Shown one piece after another: positions 1 through 10,204 of a stretch of 64,000 nt of DNA. The first letter of the stretch is position 1, and each line of letters begins with the position of its first letter. The stretch spans positions 248,001 through 312,000 of the forward strand of contig NZ_JAASAH010000005.1 of the NCBI RefSeq assembly GCF_012726235.1, given 5' to 3'. Source of the stretch: Streptomyces sp. HNM0574. Lineage in GTDB: Bacteria; Actinomycetota; Actinomycetes; Streptomycetales; Streptomycetaceae. The notes beneath the pieces were generated by a model. The model saw only the letters and a list, made by a program, of their open reading frames with translations, searched no databases and was not told where the DNA came from. The position numbers were made by a program, and so were the translations under genes.

Positions 1-773
1 CGGGGGCGACCGGCTCGGCGCGGGGGAGCAACGCCTCGTCGACGGCGGGCAGTGTCTCGGACGTTGCGGCGAAGGTCAGCCCGAGCGTCGTGGAGATCGA
101 GGCCGCTTCCGGTACGGGTGAGTCGACCGGTTCCGGTGTGGTGATCTCGGAGGACGGCGAGATCCTCACCAACCACCACGTGGTGGCCGGCGCCGACCGC
201 GTGAAGCTCACCTTCAGTGACGGCCGTACCGCCACCGCCGACGTCGTCGGCACCAGCCCGGACCACGACCTGGCCCTGGTCAGGACCGCGGACGCCGGTG
301 ACCTGACGCCGGCGAAGCTCGGCGACTCGGACTCGGTGGGCGTCGGCGAGCAGGTCGTCGCGATCGGCTCGCCCGGCGGCCTCTCGGGGACGGTGACCAG
401 CGGCATCGTCTCGGCCAAGGACCGCCCCGTCACCGTCGAGAAGAGCGAGGGCGGCGGGGCTCCCGAGGACTGGCCCTTCCAGTTCGGCCGGCAGCAGTAC
501 AACGGCGAGGTCGGCGGGGAGACGACGACCTACAAGGCGATACAGACCGACGCCGCGCTCAACCCGGGCAACTCCGGCGGCGCCCTCGTCGACCTGGACG
601 GCAACATCGTCGGCATCAACTCCGCGATGTACTCGCCCGCTTCGGGCTCCGGGGCCGGGACGGGCGGCAGCGGCGGCGGGAGCGGCAGCGTCGGGCTGGG
701 CTTCGCGATCCCGGTGAACGACGTCAAGGACCTGCTGGGCGACCTGCGCTCCGGCGACGGCGGGGCCGCGTGA
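1..773 (+). CDS. HtrA/PepD-like S1C serine protease, 5' partial
   Basis: The frame is open from the left edge (codons begin at base 3), so the N-terminus, probably a membrane anchor, lies outside the window. The chymotrypsin-like fold is readable: catalytic His in TNHHVV, Asp in DHDLAL, and the nucleophile in GNSGGAL. The protein ends soon after [11 protein letters not shown], so no PDZ domain follows, unlike DegP or mycobacterial PepD. A Gly/Ser-rich loop precedes that last strand. Its stop overlaps the longest possible reading frame of the next gene, a response regulator, followed by a sensor kinase. This is the mprA-mprB-pepD theme, in which an envelope-stress two-component system controls a quality-control protease. 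The family is sure; the link to the two-component system is inferred from position. Confidence 0.9.
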   Translation, partial: GATGSARGSNASSTAGSVSDVAAKVSPSVVEIEAASGTGESTGSGVVISEDGEILTNHHVVAGADRVKLTFSDGRTATADVVGTSPDHDLALVRTADAGDLTPAKLGDSDSVGVGEQVVAIGSPGGLSGTVTSGIVSAKDRPVTVEKSEGGGAPEDWPFQFGRQQYNGEVGGETTTYKAIQTDAALNPGNSGGALVDLDGNIVGINSAMYSPASGSGAGTGGSGGGSGSVGLGFAIPVNDVKDLLGDLRSGDGGAA

Positions 774-829
774 CCGGCGCGGTGCTCCAGGGCGACGCGT
801 ACCTCCAGGGTGATGCGAAGCTGGACCCC

Positions 830-1564
830 ATGGTGTCCACGGAGTCCCAGAAGGTGCTGATCGTCGACGACGAGCCCGCCGTGCGCGAGGCGCTGCGGCG
901 CAGCCTCAGCTTCGAGGGGTACGCGACGGAGCTCGCCACCGACGGTCTGGACGCGCTGGAGAAGACCGCCGCGTACGAGCCCGACCTCGTCATCCTCGAC
1001 GTGCTGATGCCCCGTATGGACGGGCTGACCGCGGCCCGCAGACTGCGCGCCTCCGGGCACCGGGTGCCGATTCTGATGCTCACCGCGCGGGACACCGTCG
1101 GCGACCGGGTCACGGGGCTCGACGCGGGCGCCGACGACTACCTCGTCAAGCCCTTCGAGCTGGACGAACTCCTCGCCCGCATCCGCGCGTTGCTGCGCCG
1201 CACCTCGTACGCGCAGGAGCACGCGGCGGCCGGCCCGGCGGAGACCCAGGAGGGTCCCGGCGTGTGGACCTTCGCCGATCTGCGGATGGACACCGGTACG
1301 CGCGAAGTCACCCGCGGCGGGCGGCCGGTGGAGCTCACGCGCACCGAGTACACGCTGCTGGAGATGTTCCTGGCGCACCCCCGCCAGGTCCTCACCCGCG
1401 AGCAGATCCTCAAGGCCGTCTGGGGCTTCGACTTCGAGCCGTCCTCCAACTCGCTGGACGTGTACGTGATGTACCTGCGCCGGAAGACGGAGGCCGGCGG
1501 GGAGCCGCGGCTGGTGCACACGGTGCGCGGCGTGGGCTACGTGCTCAAGGACGACACCGCGTGA
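830..1564 (+). CDS. OmpR/PhoB-family response regulator (MprA-like)
   Basis: A receiver domain (residues about 8-122) is followed by a winged-helix DNA-binding domain (about 145-243). The acidic pair is in VDDEP, the phospho-acceptor is Asp57 in [12 protein letters not shown], the switch Thr is in MLTARD and the invariant Lys is in YLVKPF. The DNA-binding half shows [12 protein letters not shown] and the C-terminal [11 protein letters not shown] signature. The start is ambiguous. ATG 830 gives the usual N-terminus, but the frame stays open to GTG 770, which overlaps the protease stop. The kinase gene overlaps the 3' end by 4 bases, so the two are translationally coupled. The likely role is envelope-stress response; the target genes are unknown. 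Confidence 0.93.
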   Translation: MVSTESQKVLIVDDEPAVREALRRSLSFEGYATELATDGLDALEKTAAYEPDLVILDVLMPRMDGLTAARRLRASGHRVPILMLTARDTVGDRVTGLDAGADDYLVKPFELDELLARIRALLRRTSYAQEHAAAGPAETQEGPGVWTFADLRMDTGTREVTRGGRPVELTRTEYTLLEMFLAHPRQVLTREQILKAVWGFDFEPSSNSLDVYVMYLRRKTEAGGEPRLVHTVRGVGYVLKDDTA

Positions 1565-3054
1565 TCCGGCGCCTCAACGCGCTGCCCATGCGCTCGCGGC
1601 TGGCGCTGCTCGCCGCGCTGACGGTGGCCCTGGCGGTCACGGCGTGCGCGGTGGCCTCCTGGTTCCTGGTGCGGGCCCAGCTGGTGGGCTCGCTGGACGA
1701 CTCGCTGCGGGACAACCAGATCGACCCGAGCGTCGTCGTCGACCGGGTGCAGTCGGGGCAGTGCGCGCCGCCCGACGAGCACGCGCCGAACCCGTTCGGC
1801 GCGACCGTGCAGGTGGTGGACCGCTCGGGCAGCAGCTGCGCCATCGTCGGCAACCGGATCGACGTGGACACCTCGGACATCGACGTCGCCGAGCGGCACC
1901 TGGCCGAGGCGGTGCACAACGGCCGCGGCTCGGAGGGCACCGACTACCGGGTGCTGACCAGGCCGGTGCAGAACACCAACGTCGCCGTCTCCGTGGCCCG
2001 TCCGCTGACCGAGCTGGACGACTCGCTGAACCGGCTGGCCGTCATCCTCGTCCTGGTCGCGACCACCGGCGTGCTGGGCGCCGCGGGCGCCGGTGTCGCG
2101 CTCGCCCGCGCCGGGCTGCGCCCCGTCGACCGGCTGACGGACGCGGCCGAGCACATCGCGCGCACCGAGGACCTCGCCGTCCGCATCCCCGTCGAGGGGG
2201 ACGACGAGATCGCGCGGCTGTCCCGCTCGTTCAACTCGATGACGGGCGCGCTGGCTTCCTCGCGCGAACTCCAGCAGCAGCTGATCGCGGACGCCGGCCA
2301 CGAGCTGCGCACCCCGCTGACCTCGCTGCGGACCAACATCGATCTGCTGGTGCGCAGCGAGGAGACCGGCCGCCAGCTGCCCGCCGAGGACCGCAGGGCG
2401 CTGCTCGACTCGGTGCGGGCGCAGATGACCGAACTGGGCGCGCTGATCGGCGACCTCCAGGAGCTGTCCCGGCCCGACGCGGGGCCCGGCAGCGGACGCG
2501 TCACCGTCGTCGGGCTGCACGAGGTGGCCGAACGGGCCGTGGAGCGGGTGCGGCTGCGGAGTTCGGGTGTGACGGTGACGGCCGAGCTGTCGCCCTGGTA
2601 CGTGCGCGGGGAGGCGGCGGCGCTGGAGCGTGCGGTGGTCAACCTGATCGACAACGCGGTCAAGTTCAGCCACCGGCAGGGCACCGTCGACGTCTCGCTG
2701 TCCGCCGACCCCGGGGCGGAGGGGGAAGGCGTGGTGCGGGTGCGCGACCACGGGCCCGGGGTCGCGGAGGACGAACTGCCGCACGTCTTCGACCGGTTCT
2801 GGCGTTCGCCGTCCGCGCGGAGCCTGCCGGGCTCGGGGCTGGGGCTGTCGATCGTGGCCCGCACCGTCCAGCAGACGGGCGGGACGGTACGGCTCGGCGC
2901 GGCGGAGGGCGGCGGCACCGAGGCGGTCATGCGGCTGCCCGGCACCCCGCAGCCGCCGGCGGAGGAGCCGGACGGGGAGCCGGAGGAGCCGGCGGACGAC
3001 GCGGCGCAGGGGAGCGCGGGCGAGGCGGAGGAGCGGCCGCCGCAAGGAAGTTGA
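1561..3054 (+). CDS. Sensor histidine kinase (MprB-like)
   Basis: This 497-residue kinase has a first membrane helix at about 17-39, an extracytoplasmic sensor segment, a second helix at about 157-179, then HAMP, HisKA and HATPase domains. The phospho-accepting His247 sits in [13 protein letters not shown]. The N box begins at Asn361 (NLIDNAVKF), and the G boxes include VRDHGPGV and GSGLGLSIV. The tail after about 460 is acidic and proline-rich. GTG 1561 is chosen because it overlaps the regulator stop as GTGA. Longer upstream readings only continue through the regulator gene in another frame. It is predicted to phosphorylate the preceding regulator; the signal cannot be told from sequence. 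Confidence 0.93.
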   Translation: MIRRLNALPMRSRLALLAALTVALAVTACAVASWFLVRAQLVGSLDDSLRDNQIDPSVVVDRVQSGQCAPPDEHAPNPFGATVQVVDRSGSSCAIVGNRIDVDTSDIDVAERHLAEAVHNGRGSEGTDYRVLTRPVQNTNVAVSVARPLTELDDSLNRLAVILVLVATTGVLGAAGAGVALARAGLRPVDRLTDAAEHIARTEDLAVRIPVEGDDEIARLSRSFNSMTGALASSRELQQQLIADAGHELRTPLTSLRTNIDLLVRSEETGRQLPAEDRRALLDSVRAQMTELGALIGDLQELSRPDAGPGSGRVTVVGLHEVAERAVERVRLRSSGVTVTAELSPWYVRGEAAALERAVVNLIDNAVKFSHRQGTVDVSLSADPGAEGEGVVRVRDHGPGVAEDELPHVFDRFWRSPSARSLPGSGLGLSIVARTVQQTGGTVRLGAAEGGGTEAVMRLPGTPQPPAEEPDGEPEEPADDAAQGSAGEAEERPPQGS

Positions 3055-3063
3055 CGACAAGGC

Positions 3064-3094
3064 TTGACTTGAACTGAACTTCAAGTCGCAGGCT
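3064..3094 (+). promoter_or_regulatory. MerR-type promoter with 22-bp inverted repeat
   Basis: The repeat GACTTGAA-ctgaac-TTCAAGTC (3066-3087) is perfect. It sits across a long 19-bp spacer between TTGACT (3064-3069) and a weak CAGGCT (3089-3094). A palindrome in an over-long spacer is the hallmark of MerR-family activated promoters. It lies upstream of the FMN reductase gene. No MerR-family regulator gene is visible in the window. Confidence 0.55.
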
Positions 3095-3150
3095 GAGGGC
3101 AGTTCGCGACAGACCGCGTCCGAGCAGTCCCAGCAGCCCGAGGAGAAGCC

Positions 3151-3765
3151 ATGTCCGCTCAGTCCAGCGCGCCCCTGCGTCTCGCCGTCATCGTCGGCAG
3201 CGTCCGCGAGGGCCGGTTCGCGCCCGTCGTCTCCGAGTGGTTCGCGGGGGAGGCCCGGGCCTACGGCACCTACGAGGTGGACGTCATCGACCTGGCCGAG
3301 CCGGCCAACACCCTCCCCCTCGTCCTGCCCGCCTCCGAGGACTCCGTGACGGAGGAGGTCGGGCGGATCTGGAGCAGCCTGGCGAAGCGGCTCGACGCCG
3401 CCGACGCGTTCGTCGTCATCACCCCCGAGTACAACCACAGCTTCCCGGCCTCGCTGAAGAACACCCTCGACTGGTTCCACGCCGAATGGCAGGCCAAGCC
3501 CGTCGGGTTCGTCTCCTACGGCGGGATGGCGGGCGGCCAGCGGGCCGTCGAGCAGCTGCGCCAGGTCTTCCCCGAGCTGCACGCCGTCACCGTGCGCGAC
3601 ACCCTCAGCTTCGCCATGGCGGGCAACCGCTTCGACGCCGAGGGCCGCCCCGTCGACGAGGAGAGCACCAACGCGGCGGCCAAGGGCATGCTCGCGCAGC
3701 TGGAGTGGTGGGGCCTGGCCCTGCGCGAGGCCCGCACCAAGTCCCCCTACGGGAAGGCGGACTGA
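3151..3765 (+). CDS. NAD(P)H-dependent FMN reductase family protein
   Basis: This 204-residue flavodoxin-like protein starts with the FMN phosphate-binding loop VIVGSVREGRF and carries the characteristic ITPEYNHSFPASLKN motif and the segment GFVSYGGMAGG. The family reduces FMN, quinones, azo dyes or chromate with NAD(P)H in the cytoplasm. A good Shine-Dalgarno (GAGGAG, about 3141) precedes the ATG. It appears monocistronic. The inverted-repeat promoter upstream suggests induction by a MerR-type activator, perhaps a redox or xenobiotic sensor. The physiological substrate is unknown. Confidence 0.9.
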   Translation: MSAQSSAPLRLAVIVGSVREGRFAPVVSEWFAGEARAYGTYEVDVIDLAEPANTLPLVLPASEDSVTEEVGRIWSSLAKRLDAADAFVVITPEYNHSFPASLKNTLDWFHAEWQAKPVGFVSYGGMAGGQRAVEQLRQVFPELHAVTVRDTLSFAMAGNRFDAEGRPVDEESTNAAAKGMLAQLEWWGLALREARTKSPYGKAD

Positions 3766-3865
3766 CCGGAAACCGCCGCCCGGCGGCCCCCGTGGTGCAC
3801 AGCGACCGCACAGGGAGCGCACCGCGGGGGCCGCGGCCGCGTTCCGGGCCGTAGGGTCGGGTGCC

Positions 3866-4777
3866 ATGAGCGACGTGGTTGTTGTGGACGAGGTAACCCC
3901 CGAGGCCGTGCAGGAGACGCAGGCCCTGATCGACGCGGCGGCCCGGACGGACGGGCAGGCCGCCGTCTCCGAACAGGGCAGGCTCCAGCTGCGCGGCGGC
4001 AGGCGCGAGGGCGTACGGCACCTGCTGCTGCGCGAGGACGGCGAACTGATCGGGTACGCGCAGCTGGAGGACACCGACCCCGTCGAGCCGCCGACCGGTG
4101 AACTGCTCGTGCACCCGGGCCACCGGGGCAAGGGCCACGGGCGGCGGCTCGGCCAGGCGCTGCTGGAGGCGTCCGGCAAGCGGCTGCGGGTCTGGGCGCA
4201 CGGCGGCCACCCGGCGGCCCGGCACCTGGCGCAGACGCTCGGGCTCACCCTGTTCCGCGAACTGCGCCAGCTGCGCCGCCCGTTGGCGGGCGAAGACGCG
4301 TCCGGACTGCCCGAGCCCGTGCTGCCGGAGGGCGTGACGGTACGCACCTTCCGCCCCGGCGAGGACGACGCGGCCTGGCTGCGGCTGAACGCGGCCGCGT
4401 TCGCGCACCACCCGGAGCAGGGCAGCCTGACCCAGCGCGACCTGGACGACCGGAAGGCCGAGTCCTGGTTCGACCCGGCCGGCTTCTTCCTCGCCGTCCG
4501 CGAGTCGGACGGCGAACTGCTCGGCTTCCACTGGACGAAGGTGCACAGCGCCGAACAGCTGGGCGAGGTGTACGTGCTCGGCGTCGCGCCCGAGGCGCAG
4601 GGCAGCGGCCTCGGCAAGGCGCTCACCGCCCTCGGCCTGCGCCACCTGGAGCGCGAGCGGGGCCTGCCGACGGCGATGCTCTACGTCGACGCCGACAACA
4701 CGGCGGCCGTCACGGTCTACGAACGCCTCGGCTTCCGCACCCACGAGACGGACCTGATGTACCGCACGGAGAGCTGA
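3866..4777 (+). CDS. mshD: Mycothiol synthase
   Basis: MshD transfers acetyl from acetyl-CoA to Cys-GlcN-Ins, the last step of mycothiol synthesis. The 303-residue protein has the diagnostic tandem GNAT fold. Repeat 1 carries the CoA loop HPGHRGKGHGRRLG (about residue 85). Repeat 2 has YVLGVAPEAQGSGLGKAL (about 235-252) and ends with the typical YVDADN and VYERLGF segments. It is about 6 kb from mshA, which makes the first mycothiol intermediate; the two are not in one operon here. The assignment is confident because double-GNAT proteins with GFHWTKVH are specific to MshD. Confidence 0.95.
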   Translation: MSDVVVVDEVTPEAVQETQALIDAAARTDGQAAVSEQGRLQLRGGRREGVRHLLLREDGELIGYAQLEDTDPVEPPTGELLVHPGHRGKGHGRRLGQALLEASGKRLRVWAHGGHPAARHLAQTLGLTLFRELRQLRRPLAGEDASGLPEPVLPEGVTVRTFRPGEDDAAWLRLNAAAFAHHPEQGSLTQRDLDDRKAESWFDPAGFFLAVRESDGELLGFHWTKVHSAEQLGEVYVLGVAPEAQGSGLGKALTALGLRHLERERGLPTAMLYVDADNTAAVTVYERLGFRTHETDLMYRTES

Positions 4778-4842
4778 GTCCCTCCGGGGGAGGCTGCGCT
4801 GTTCCGGTACGGGGTGCCCCTTTCGGTGCGTCGCGGAGTGCG

Positions 4843-4882
4843 GGTGCTGCGGGGTTGCTCGCGCAGTTCCCCGCGCCCCTTA
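4843..4882. repeat. Dispersed intergenic repeat (GCGCAGTTCCCCGCGCCCCT family)
   Basis: GTGCTGCGGGGTTGCTC is followed by GCGCAGTTCCCCGCGCCCCT (core 4861-4880), between mshD and ppk. Closely related copies lie at 43454-43512, 43636-43655, 43665-43680 and 43692-43705. Such elements are common in Streptomyces intergenic DNA (from memory); their function is unknown. Confidence 0.6.
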
Positions 4883-5065
4883 GGCGCGCGCCCCGCACCC
4901 GGGCGCAGTGCGGACCTCCCCTGGTGGCCATGTGCGCGTAACCATCGATTCAGACTCGGTTGCGAGCATCACGGAATGCAGCGATCCGCGCGTCAGTCCC
5001 CCTCCGTCCTTCCGGGGGACACCACTGCCGAGGCCGCGGGCCCGGCTGCGCGGAACAATGGGGCC

Positions 5066-7309
5066 ATGAGCCAGCCAGCACCGCACTCAGCCCAGCCGTC
5101 CGTCGGGTCGATAGCGGCCCACCGTCCGCAGGCAGTGGGGGGTTCGGCCCCCGGCGTCCCCGCACTGGAGGCCGACCTCGACTCCGACGCCGACATCTAC
5201 CCCGACGGCCACGGCGAGCCGGCCGGGGACGGCGAGGAGGAGCTGCCGCAGGGCCGCTTCCTGGACCGCGAGCGCAGCTGGCTCGCCTTCAACGAACGGG
5301 TGCTGGAGCTCGCCGAGGAACCGGGCACCCCGCTGCTGGAGCGGGCCAACTTCCTCGCCATCTTCGCCAGCAACCTCGACGAGTTCTTCATGGTCCGCGT
5401 CGCGGGCCTCAAGCGCCGCATCGCGACCGGCGTCGCCACCCGCTCCGCCTCCGGACTCCAGCCGCGCGAGGTGCTGGAGCTGATCTGGACCCGGTCGCGG
5501 GAGCTCATGGCCCGCCAGGCCGCCTGCTTCCAGCAGGACATCGCGCCCGCGCTGGCCGACGAGGGCCTGCACATCATCCGCTGGCACGAGCTGACGGAGA
5601 AGGAGCAGTCCCGCCTGTTCACGCTGTTCCGGCAGCAGATCTTCCCGGTGCTGACGCCGCTGGCCGTCGACCCGGCGCACCCCTTCCCGTACATCTCGGG
5701 CCTCTCGCTCAACCTGGCCGTCGTGGTGCGGAACCCGGTGAGCGGGCAGCGGCACTTCGCGCGGGTCAAGGTGCCGCCGCTGCTGACGCGGTTCCTGGAG
5801 GCGTCGCCGCAGCGGTTCGTGCCGCTGGAGGACGTGATCGCGGCGCACCTGGAGGAGCTGTTCCCCGGCATGGAGGTGCTGGCGCACCACATGTTCCGGG
5901 TGACCAGGAACGAGGACCTGGAGGTCGAGGAGGACGACGCGGAGAACCTGCTCCAGGCCCTGGAGAAGGAGCTCATGCGGCGCCGCTTCGGCCCTCCGGT
6001 GCGGCTGGAGGTCGAGGAGTCCATCGACCCGTACGTCCTCGACCTCCTGGTCCGCGAGCTGAAGATCACCGAGGCGGAAGTCTATCCGCTGCCGGGCCCG
6101 CTCGACCTGAGCGGGCTGTCCGGGGTGGTGCGCGCGATGGACCGGCCCGACCTCAAGTACCCCAAGTTCGTGGCCGGGACGCACCGCGACCTGGCCACCG
6201 TCGAGTCGGCGCAGGCCCCCGACATCTTCGCCGCGCTGCGCGAGCGCGACGTCCTGCTGCACCACCCGTACGACTCCTTCTCCACCTCGGTGCAGGCGTT
6301 CCTGGAGCAGGCGGCCGCCGATCCGGACGTGCTGGCCATCAAGCAGACCCTGTACCGCACCTCCGGTGACTCGCCGATCGTCGACGCCCTGATAGACGCC
6401 GCCGAGTCCGGCAAGCAGGTGCTCGTCCTGGTCGAGATCAAGGCCCGCTTCGACGAGCAGGCCAACATCAAGTGGGCCCGGAAGCTGGAGGAGTCCGGCT
6501 GCCACGTGGTGTACGGGCTGGTCGGGCTGAAGACGCACTGCAAGCTGTCCCTCGTCGTCCGGCAGGAGGGCGACACGCTGCGCCGGTACGCGCACGTCGG
6601 CACCGGCAACTACCACCCCAAGACGGCCCGGCTGTACGAGGACCTGGGCCTGCTGACGGCCGACCCGCAGGTGGGCAGCGACCTCTCCGACCTGTTCAAC
6701 CGGCTGTCCGGCTACTCGCGCCGGGAGAACTACCGGCGGCTGCTCGTCGCCCCCCGCTCGCTGCGCGACGGGCTCGTCACGCGCATCCAGCGGGAGGTCG
6801 CGCACCACCGGGCCGGGCGCCCCGCCTGGATCCGGATCAAGCTCAACTCGATCGTCGACGAGGCCGTCATCGACGCGCTGTACCGGGCCTCGCAGGCGGG
6901 CGTCCCGGTGGACGTGTGGGTGCGCGGGATCTGCGCGCTGCGCCCCGGCGTCGAGGGGCTGAGCGAGAACATCCGGGTGCGCAGCGTGCTCGGGCGGTTC
7001 CTGGAGCACTCGCGGGTGTTCGCCTTCGCGGGCGGCGGCGAGTCCGAGGTCTGGCTGGGCAGTTCGGACATGATGCACCGCAACCTGGACCGGCGGATCG
7101 AGGCCCTGGTCCGCGTCGCGGACCCGGCGCACCGCGCCTCGCTCGTCGGACTGCTGGAGACGGGCATGTCCGACACCACCGCCTCCTGGCACCTCGGCCC
7201 GGACGGCGACTGGACCCGGCACGCGCACGACGAGGAGGGGCGGGTGCTGCCGAACGTGCAGGAGATGCTGATCGATGCCCGGAAACGACGCCGTGGCCTG
7301 GCCACATGA
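5066..7309 (+). CDS. ppk: Polyphosphate kinase 1
   Basis: Ppk reversibly polymerises the gamma-phosphate of ATP into polyphosphate. The 747-residue protein has the PPK1 order of N, head, C1 and C2 domains. The N domain is recognisable by [16 protein letters not shown] and [13 protein letters not shown]. The phosphorylated His is His510 in [14 protein letters not shown], and the second conserved His is in [15 protein letters not shown] 5066 is chosen because the 84 extra codons of the longer frame are intergenic in character and include a dispersed repeat. The next two genes follow almost without gap (CHAD protein, then NUDIX). I looked for PHO-box repeats in the leader and found none convincing. 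Confidence 0.96.
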   Translation: MSQPAPHSAQPSVGSIAAHRPQAVGGSAPGVPALEADLDSDADIYPDGHGEPAGDGEEELPQGRFLDRERSWLAFNERVLELAEEPGTPLLERANFLAIFASNLDEFFMVRVAGLKRRIATGVATRSASGLQPREVLELIWTRSRELMARQAACFQQDIAPALADEGLHIIRWHELTEKEQSRLFTLFRQQIFPVLTPLAVDPAHPFPYISGLSLNLAVVVRNPVSGQRHFARVKVPPLLTRFLEASPQRFVPLEDVIAAHLEELFPGMEVLAHHMFRVTRNEDLEVEEDDAENLLQALEKELMRRRFGPPVRLEVEESIDPYVLDLLVRELKITEAEVYPLPGPLDLSGLSGVVRAMDRPDLKYPKFVAGTHRDLATVESAQAPDIFAALRERDVLLHHPYDSFSTSVQAFLEQAAADPDVLAIKQTLYRTSGDSPIVDALIDAAESGKQVLVLVEIKARFDEQANIKWARKLEESGCHVVYGLVGLKTHCKLSLVVRQEGDTLRRYAHVGTGNYHPKTARLYEDLGLLTADPQVGSDLSDLFNRLSGYSRRENYRRLLVAPRSLRDGLVTRIQREVAHHRAGRPAWIRIKLNSIVDEAVIDALYRASQAGVPVDVWVRGICALRPGVEGLSENIRVRSVLGRFLEHSRVFAFAGGGESEVWLGSSDMMHRNLDRRIEALVRVADPAHRASLVGLLETGMSDTTASWHLGPDGDWTRHAHDEEGRVLPNVQEMLIDARKRRRGLAT

Positions 7310-7400
7310 CGCGCGGTTTAGGCCCGTCGCGTCCCCCGAGCAGGGGGTCGCAGGGGGTGCGGGGGACGCACGGGCCCACCGGCAGGGGGGAGTTGTGACA

Positions 7401-8681
7401 GTGCAGGGGCACATCTCGGCCGCCGAGCGCGGGCGGCCCGGTGCCGCGGGCGCGCCCGGTGTCACCGGACAGTCCGGCGTCGCCGGAGCGGGCGCGCCCG
7501 GCGCCGGGGGAGCGCCGTCCGCCCGTACCGCACGCGCGGGGCGGGCGGCCCAGGCCGGAAGGGCCGCCGGTACGGAGATGGCCACCGCGCGTACCGGTAC
7601 GGGGAGTCCGGTCGGCGGGGTCGTGGCGGCGGACGGTGTCCGTCCGGACCGGCCGGTGCCGCTGCTGGAGACCGTGGCCACCGGCGAGGTGCTCGGCGGC
7701 TACCTCGGTGCCCAGGCCGCGGCCCTGCTGCGGGCGCTGCGGCTGCACGGCGAGACGGTCGGCAGCGCCGAGTCCGCCGGTGAGGCGGCCGAGGCCGTAC
7801 GGCGGCTCCGCCGCGCGGCCCGCCGCGTCAGCGGCACCCTCTACACGTACCGGCCGCTGCTCGACGACCGCTGGGCCGACCAGCTGCGCGCCGAACTCGG
7901 CTGGCTGGCGGGGACCTTGGCCCGCGAGTACGGGTACGCGTCCCGCCTCGACCGCCTGCTCGGCTCGCTGCACCGGCTCGCCGGCGACGGCAGCCCGGTG
8001 CTCCCCGCGGGCGCCGCGCGCGCGGGCGCGCTGCTGGAGCGGCAGCTGACCCTGGCCAGGACGCGGGCCCACTCGGCGGCGCTCCAGGCGGTGCGCTCCT
8101 CGCGGTTCCACGCCGTCGTCGACGCGGTCGCGCTGCTCGCCTCGGACTCGCCGGTGCTGGACGGCGCCGCCGTCCGGCCCGCCGCGCGCATCCTCGTCCC
8201 GCAGGCCGACTCGGCCTGGAAGCGGGCCACCGAGAGCGTCGGCGCGCTGCCGCTGTCCCGGGCCGAGGCCCCGTACAACGCCGAGGGCCTGGAGCGTTCG
8301 CTCGCCTCCGAGGCCCAGCAGGACGCCGCCTGGCACCAGGCCCGCACCCTGCTCCGGCTGCACCGGTACGCGGAGGAGGTGCTGCGCCACGGGCTGCTGG
8401 CCGGTGCGGAGGACACGGAGCCGGAGGGTCCGGCCGAGGACGGTGCCGACGGTGCCCCGTTCCGGCTGGAGCCCGGTCCGGCGGGCGACGCGCTCAACCG
8501 GCACCGCGAGGCCGCCGAGGCCGCTTCCGCGGCGGCCGCCGCCGCGCGGACGCCCCGTATCGCGCCCGCCACCGCGTACGCGCTGGGCGTGCTGCACGCC
8601 GGGCAGCGGCACGAGGTGGAGGCGGCCCGCTTCGACTTCGGCCGCGCCTGGAACCCGGACCGCGCGGAGCAGTCCCCGTGA
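7401..8681 (+). CDS. CHAD domain protein
   Basis: An Ala/Gly-rich N-terminal segment (about 1-75) precedes a long all-helical CHAD domain rich in Arg, His and Lys, for example EAVRRLRRAARRVSG and ARTRAHSAALQAVRSSRF. CHAD domains are known polyphosphate-binding modules, and this gene directly follows ppk, so a role in binding or localising polyphosphate is likely. The frame opens within ppk at 7275. GTG 7401 is preferred because GGGGGAG (7386-7392) lies 8 bases upstream; GTG 7395 is the alternative. The stop overlaps the NUDIX start. Confidence 0.87.
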   Translation: MQGHISAAERGRPGAAGAPGVTGQSGVAGAGAPGAGGAPSARTARAGRAAQAGRAAGTEMATARTGTGSPVGGVVAADGVRPDRPVPLLETVATGEVLGGYLGAQAAALLRALRLHGETVGSAESAGEAAEAVRRLRRAARRVSGTLYTYRPLLDDRWADQLRAELGWLAGTLAREYGYASRLDRLLGSLHRLAGDGSPVLPAGAARAGALLERQLTLARTRAHSAALQAVRSSRFHAVVDAVALLASDSPVLDGAAVRPAARILVPQADSAWKRATESVGALPLSRAEAPYNAEGLERSLASEAQQDAAWHQARTLLRLHRYAEEVLRHGLLAGAEDTEPEGPAEDGADGAPFRLEPGPAGDALNRHREAAEAASAAAAAARTPRIAPATAYALGVLHAGQRHEVEAARFDFGRAWNPDRAEQSP

Positions 8682-9142
8682 CCGGGGCCCGGGAGGTCGC
8701 CGACGTCACCGGCGCGGCCCCCGTGCGGCCGGTGGTGCGTGCCGCGGGGTGCGTGCTCTGGCGTGCGGCGGCGGGCGCCGAGGGGATCGAGATCGCGCTC
8801 ATCTCCCGTCCGAAATGGGGGGATTGGTCGCATCCCAAGGGGAAGCTCGACCCCGGCGAGACCTTCGCCGGGGCCGCCGTCCGCGAGGTCTTCGAGGAGA
8901 CCGGGATGAGCTGCGAGCTCGGCGCTCCGCTGCCGACGCTCCGCTATCCCGCGAGCGGCCGCCCCAAGGAGGTCCGCTACTGGGCGGCCGAGGCGACCGG
9001 CGGCACCTTCGTGCCGAACAAGGAGGTCGACCGGCTGATCTGGCTCCCGCCCACGGCGGCCCGCGTCCGCCTCACGCACCCGCACGACCGCCCCCTCGTC
9101 GACGCCCTCCTCACCGCGCTCGCCGCCGACCCCGTCGGCTGA
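8678..9142 (+). CDS. NUDIX hydrolase (MutT family)
   Basis: This 154-residue protein has a complete Nudix box: GKLDPGE, followed by the REVFEETGM helix (box at about residues 52-74). The segment ISRPKWGDWSHPKGK before the box is typical of the actinobacterial MutT1 N-terminal domain, which hydrolyses 8-oxo-dGTP or dinucleoside polyphosphates. The phosphoglycerate-mutase-like second domain of MutT1 is absent. The start overlaps the CHAD stop (GTGA), making a ppk-CHAD-NUDIX transcription unit. Clearing of diadenosine polyphosphates or oxidised nucleotides is an inference from family and context. Confidence 0.9.
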   Translation: MTGAREVADVTGAAPVRPVVRAAGCVLWRAAAGAEGIEIALISRPKWGDWSHPKGKLDPGETFAGAAVREVFEETGMSCELGAPLPTLRYPASGRPKEVRYWAAEATGGTFVPNKEVDRLIWLPPTAARVRLTHPHDRPLVDALLTALAADPVG

Positions 9143-9154
9143 GAGCGACGGAGC

Positions 9155-9955
9155 TCAGCGCGGCGCCAGCGCCTCCCAGCGGACGGTGAGCTCGCCCTGC
9201 CGCCAGCGCCGCGGCCCGTCCGTCACCGGCCAGTCGGCCGAGAGCGCCCGGACGGTCCGCATCCACCGCTGCCGCGCACCGAGCGAGGCGTACGGGGCCG
9301 CCGCCGACCAGGCGCGGTCGAAGTCGCGGAGGAAGGCGTGCACCGGCTCGCCGGGGACGTTCCGGTGGATCAGCGCCTTCGGCAGCCGTTCGGCCAGGTC
9401 GGAGGGCATGTCCAGGGAGCCGAGCCGGGTGGCGAAGGTGACCGTGCGCGGGCCCTCCGGGCCGAGCGTCACCCACACGTGCCGCCGCCCGATCTCGTCG
9501 CAGGTTCCCTCGACCAGCAGCCCGTCCGGCGCCAGCCGCTCCCGCAGCCGCTCCCACACCGGCGGCACCTCGTCCTCGTCGTACTGCCGCAGCACGTTCG
9601 CGGCGCGGATCAGCACGGGGCGGCGGTCGCCGGGGAGTGGCACCTCGAAGCCGCCGCGGACGAAGGCCAGCCCGTCCCGCTCGTACGGCTTCGCCGCCGC
9701 CACCCGCTCCGGGGCGATCTCCACGCCGACCACCAGCGTCCCGGCGCACTCGCCGCGCAGCCGCTCCAGCAGCTCGACCGCCGTCCAGGGCGCGGCCCCG
9801 TAACCGAGGTCGACGGCGACGGGCGGGTGCGGGGAGCGGCGCAGCGCGGGGCCGTGGACGGCGGCGATCCAGCGGTCCATGCGACGCAGCCGGTTGGGGT
9901 TGGTCGTCCCGCGGGTCACCGCGCCCACCGGGCGAGCGGGAGAACGGGAAGCCAT
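9155..9955 (-). CDS. Class I SAM-dependent methyltransferase-like protein
   Basis: The 266-residue protein shows a Rossmann-type SAM site: motif [19 protein letters not shown], an acidic end to strand 2 in [11 protein letters not shown], and [16 protein letters not shown] in the region of motif [21 protein letters not shown] resembles the post-motif segment of class I enzymes. The first glycine-rich loop reads LGYGAAP instead of GxGxG, so substrate and even activity are uncertain. The gene faces the ppk group and ends 12 bases from the NUDIX stop, so the two units are convergent. It is upstream of and divergent from mshA. Confidence 0.75.
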   Translation of the reverse strand: MASRSPARPVGAVTRGTTNPNRLRRMDRWIAAVHGPALRRSPHPPVAVDLGYGAAPWTAVELLERLRGECAGTLVVGVEIAPERVAAAKPYERDGLAFVRGGFEVPLPGDRRPVLIRAANVLRQYDEDEVPPVWERLRERLAPDGLLVEGTCDEIGRRHVWVTLGPEGPRTVTFATRLGSLDMPSDLAERLPKALIHRNVPGEPVHAFLRDFDRAWSAAAPYASLGARQRWMRTVRALSADWPVTDGPRRWRQGELTVRWEALAPR

Positions 9956-10204
9956 GCCACGAGCCTACGGCCCCGGCACGGAGCGCCCGCACGGGTCCGC
10001 CGGAGGGCCGGTGCGACGGTTCCGAGGCGTCGCGCGCACGACGCACCGAGTCACGATTCGGCAAAGTGGGAAGGAGCGGGGCCCGTCGGCTGTTGCACGA
10101 CCGAGGGCAGTCCGGCAGCCCGTCCAACCGCCGTCGTCCACCCGTACCGGCCGCCGCGCCGGACGCGGCCGACGGCGGCGACCACCCGAGGAGGCAACCG
10201 CACC

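Noticed and set aside
1537..4626. 1029-codon open frame on the minus strand
   Set aside because: It runs opposite the kinase, FMN reductase and mshD genes, which have clear motifs; a high-GC antisense frame without recognisable domains.
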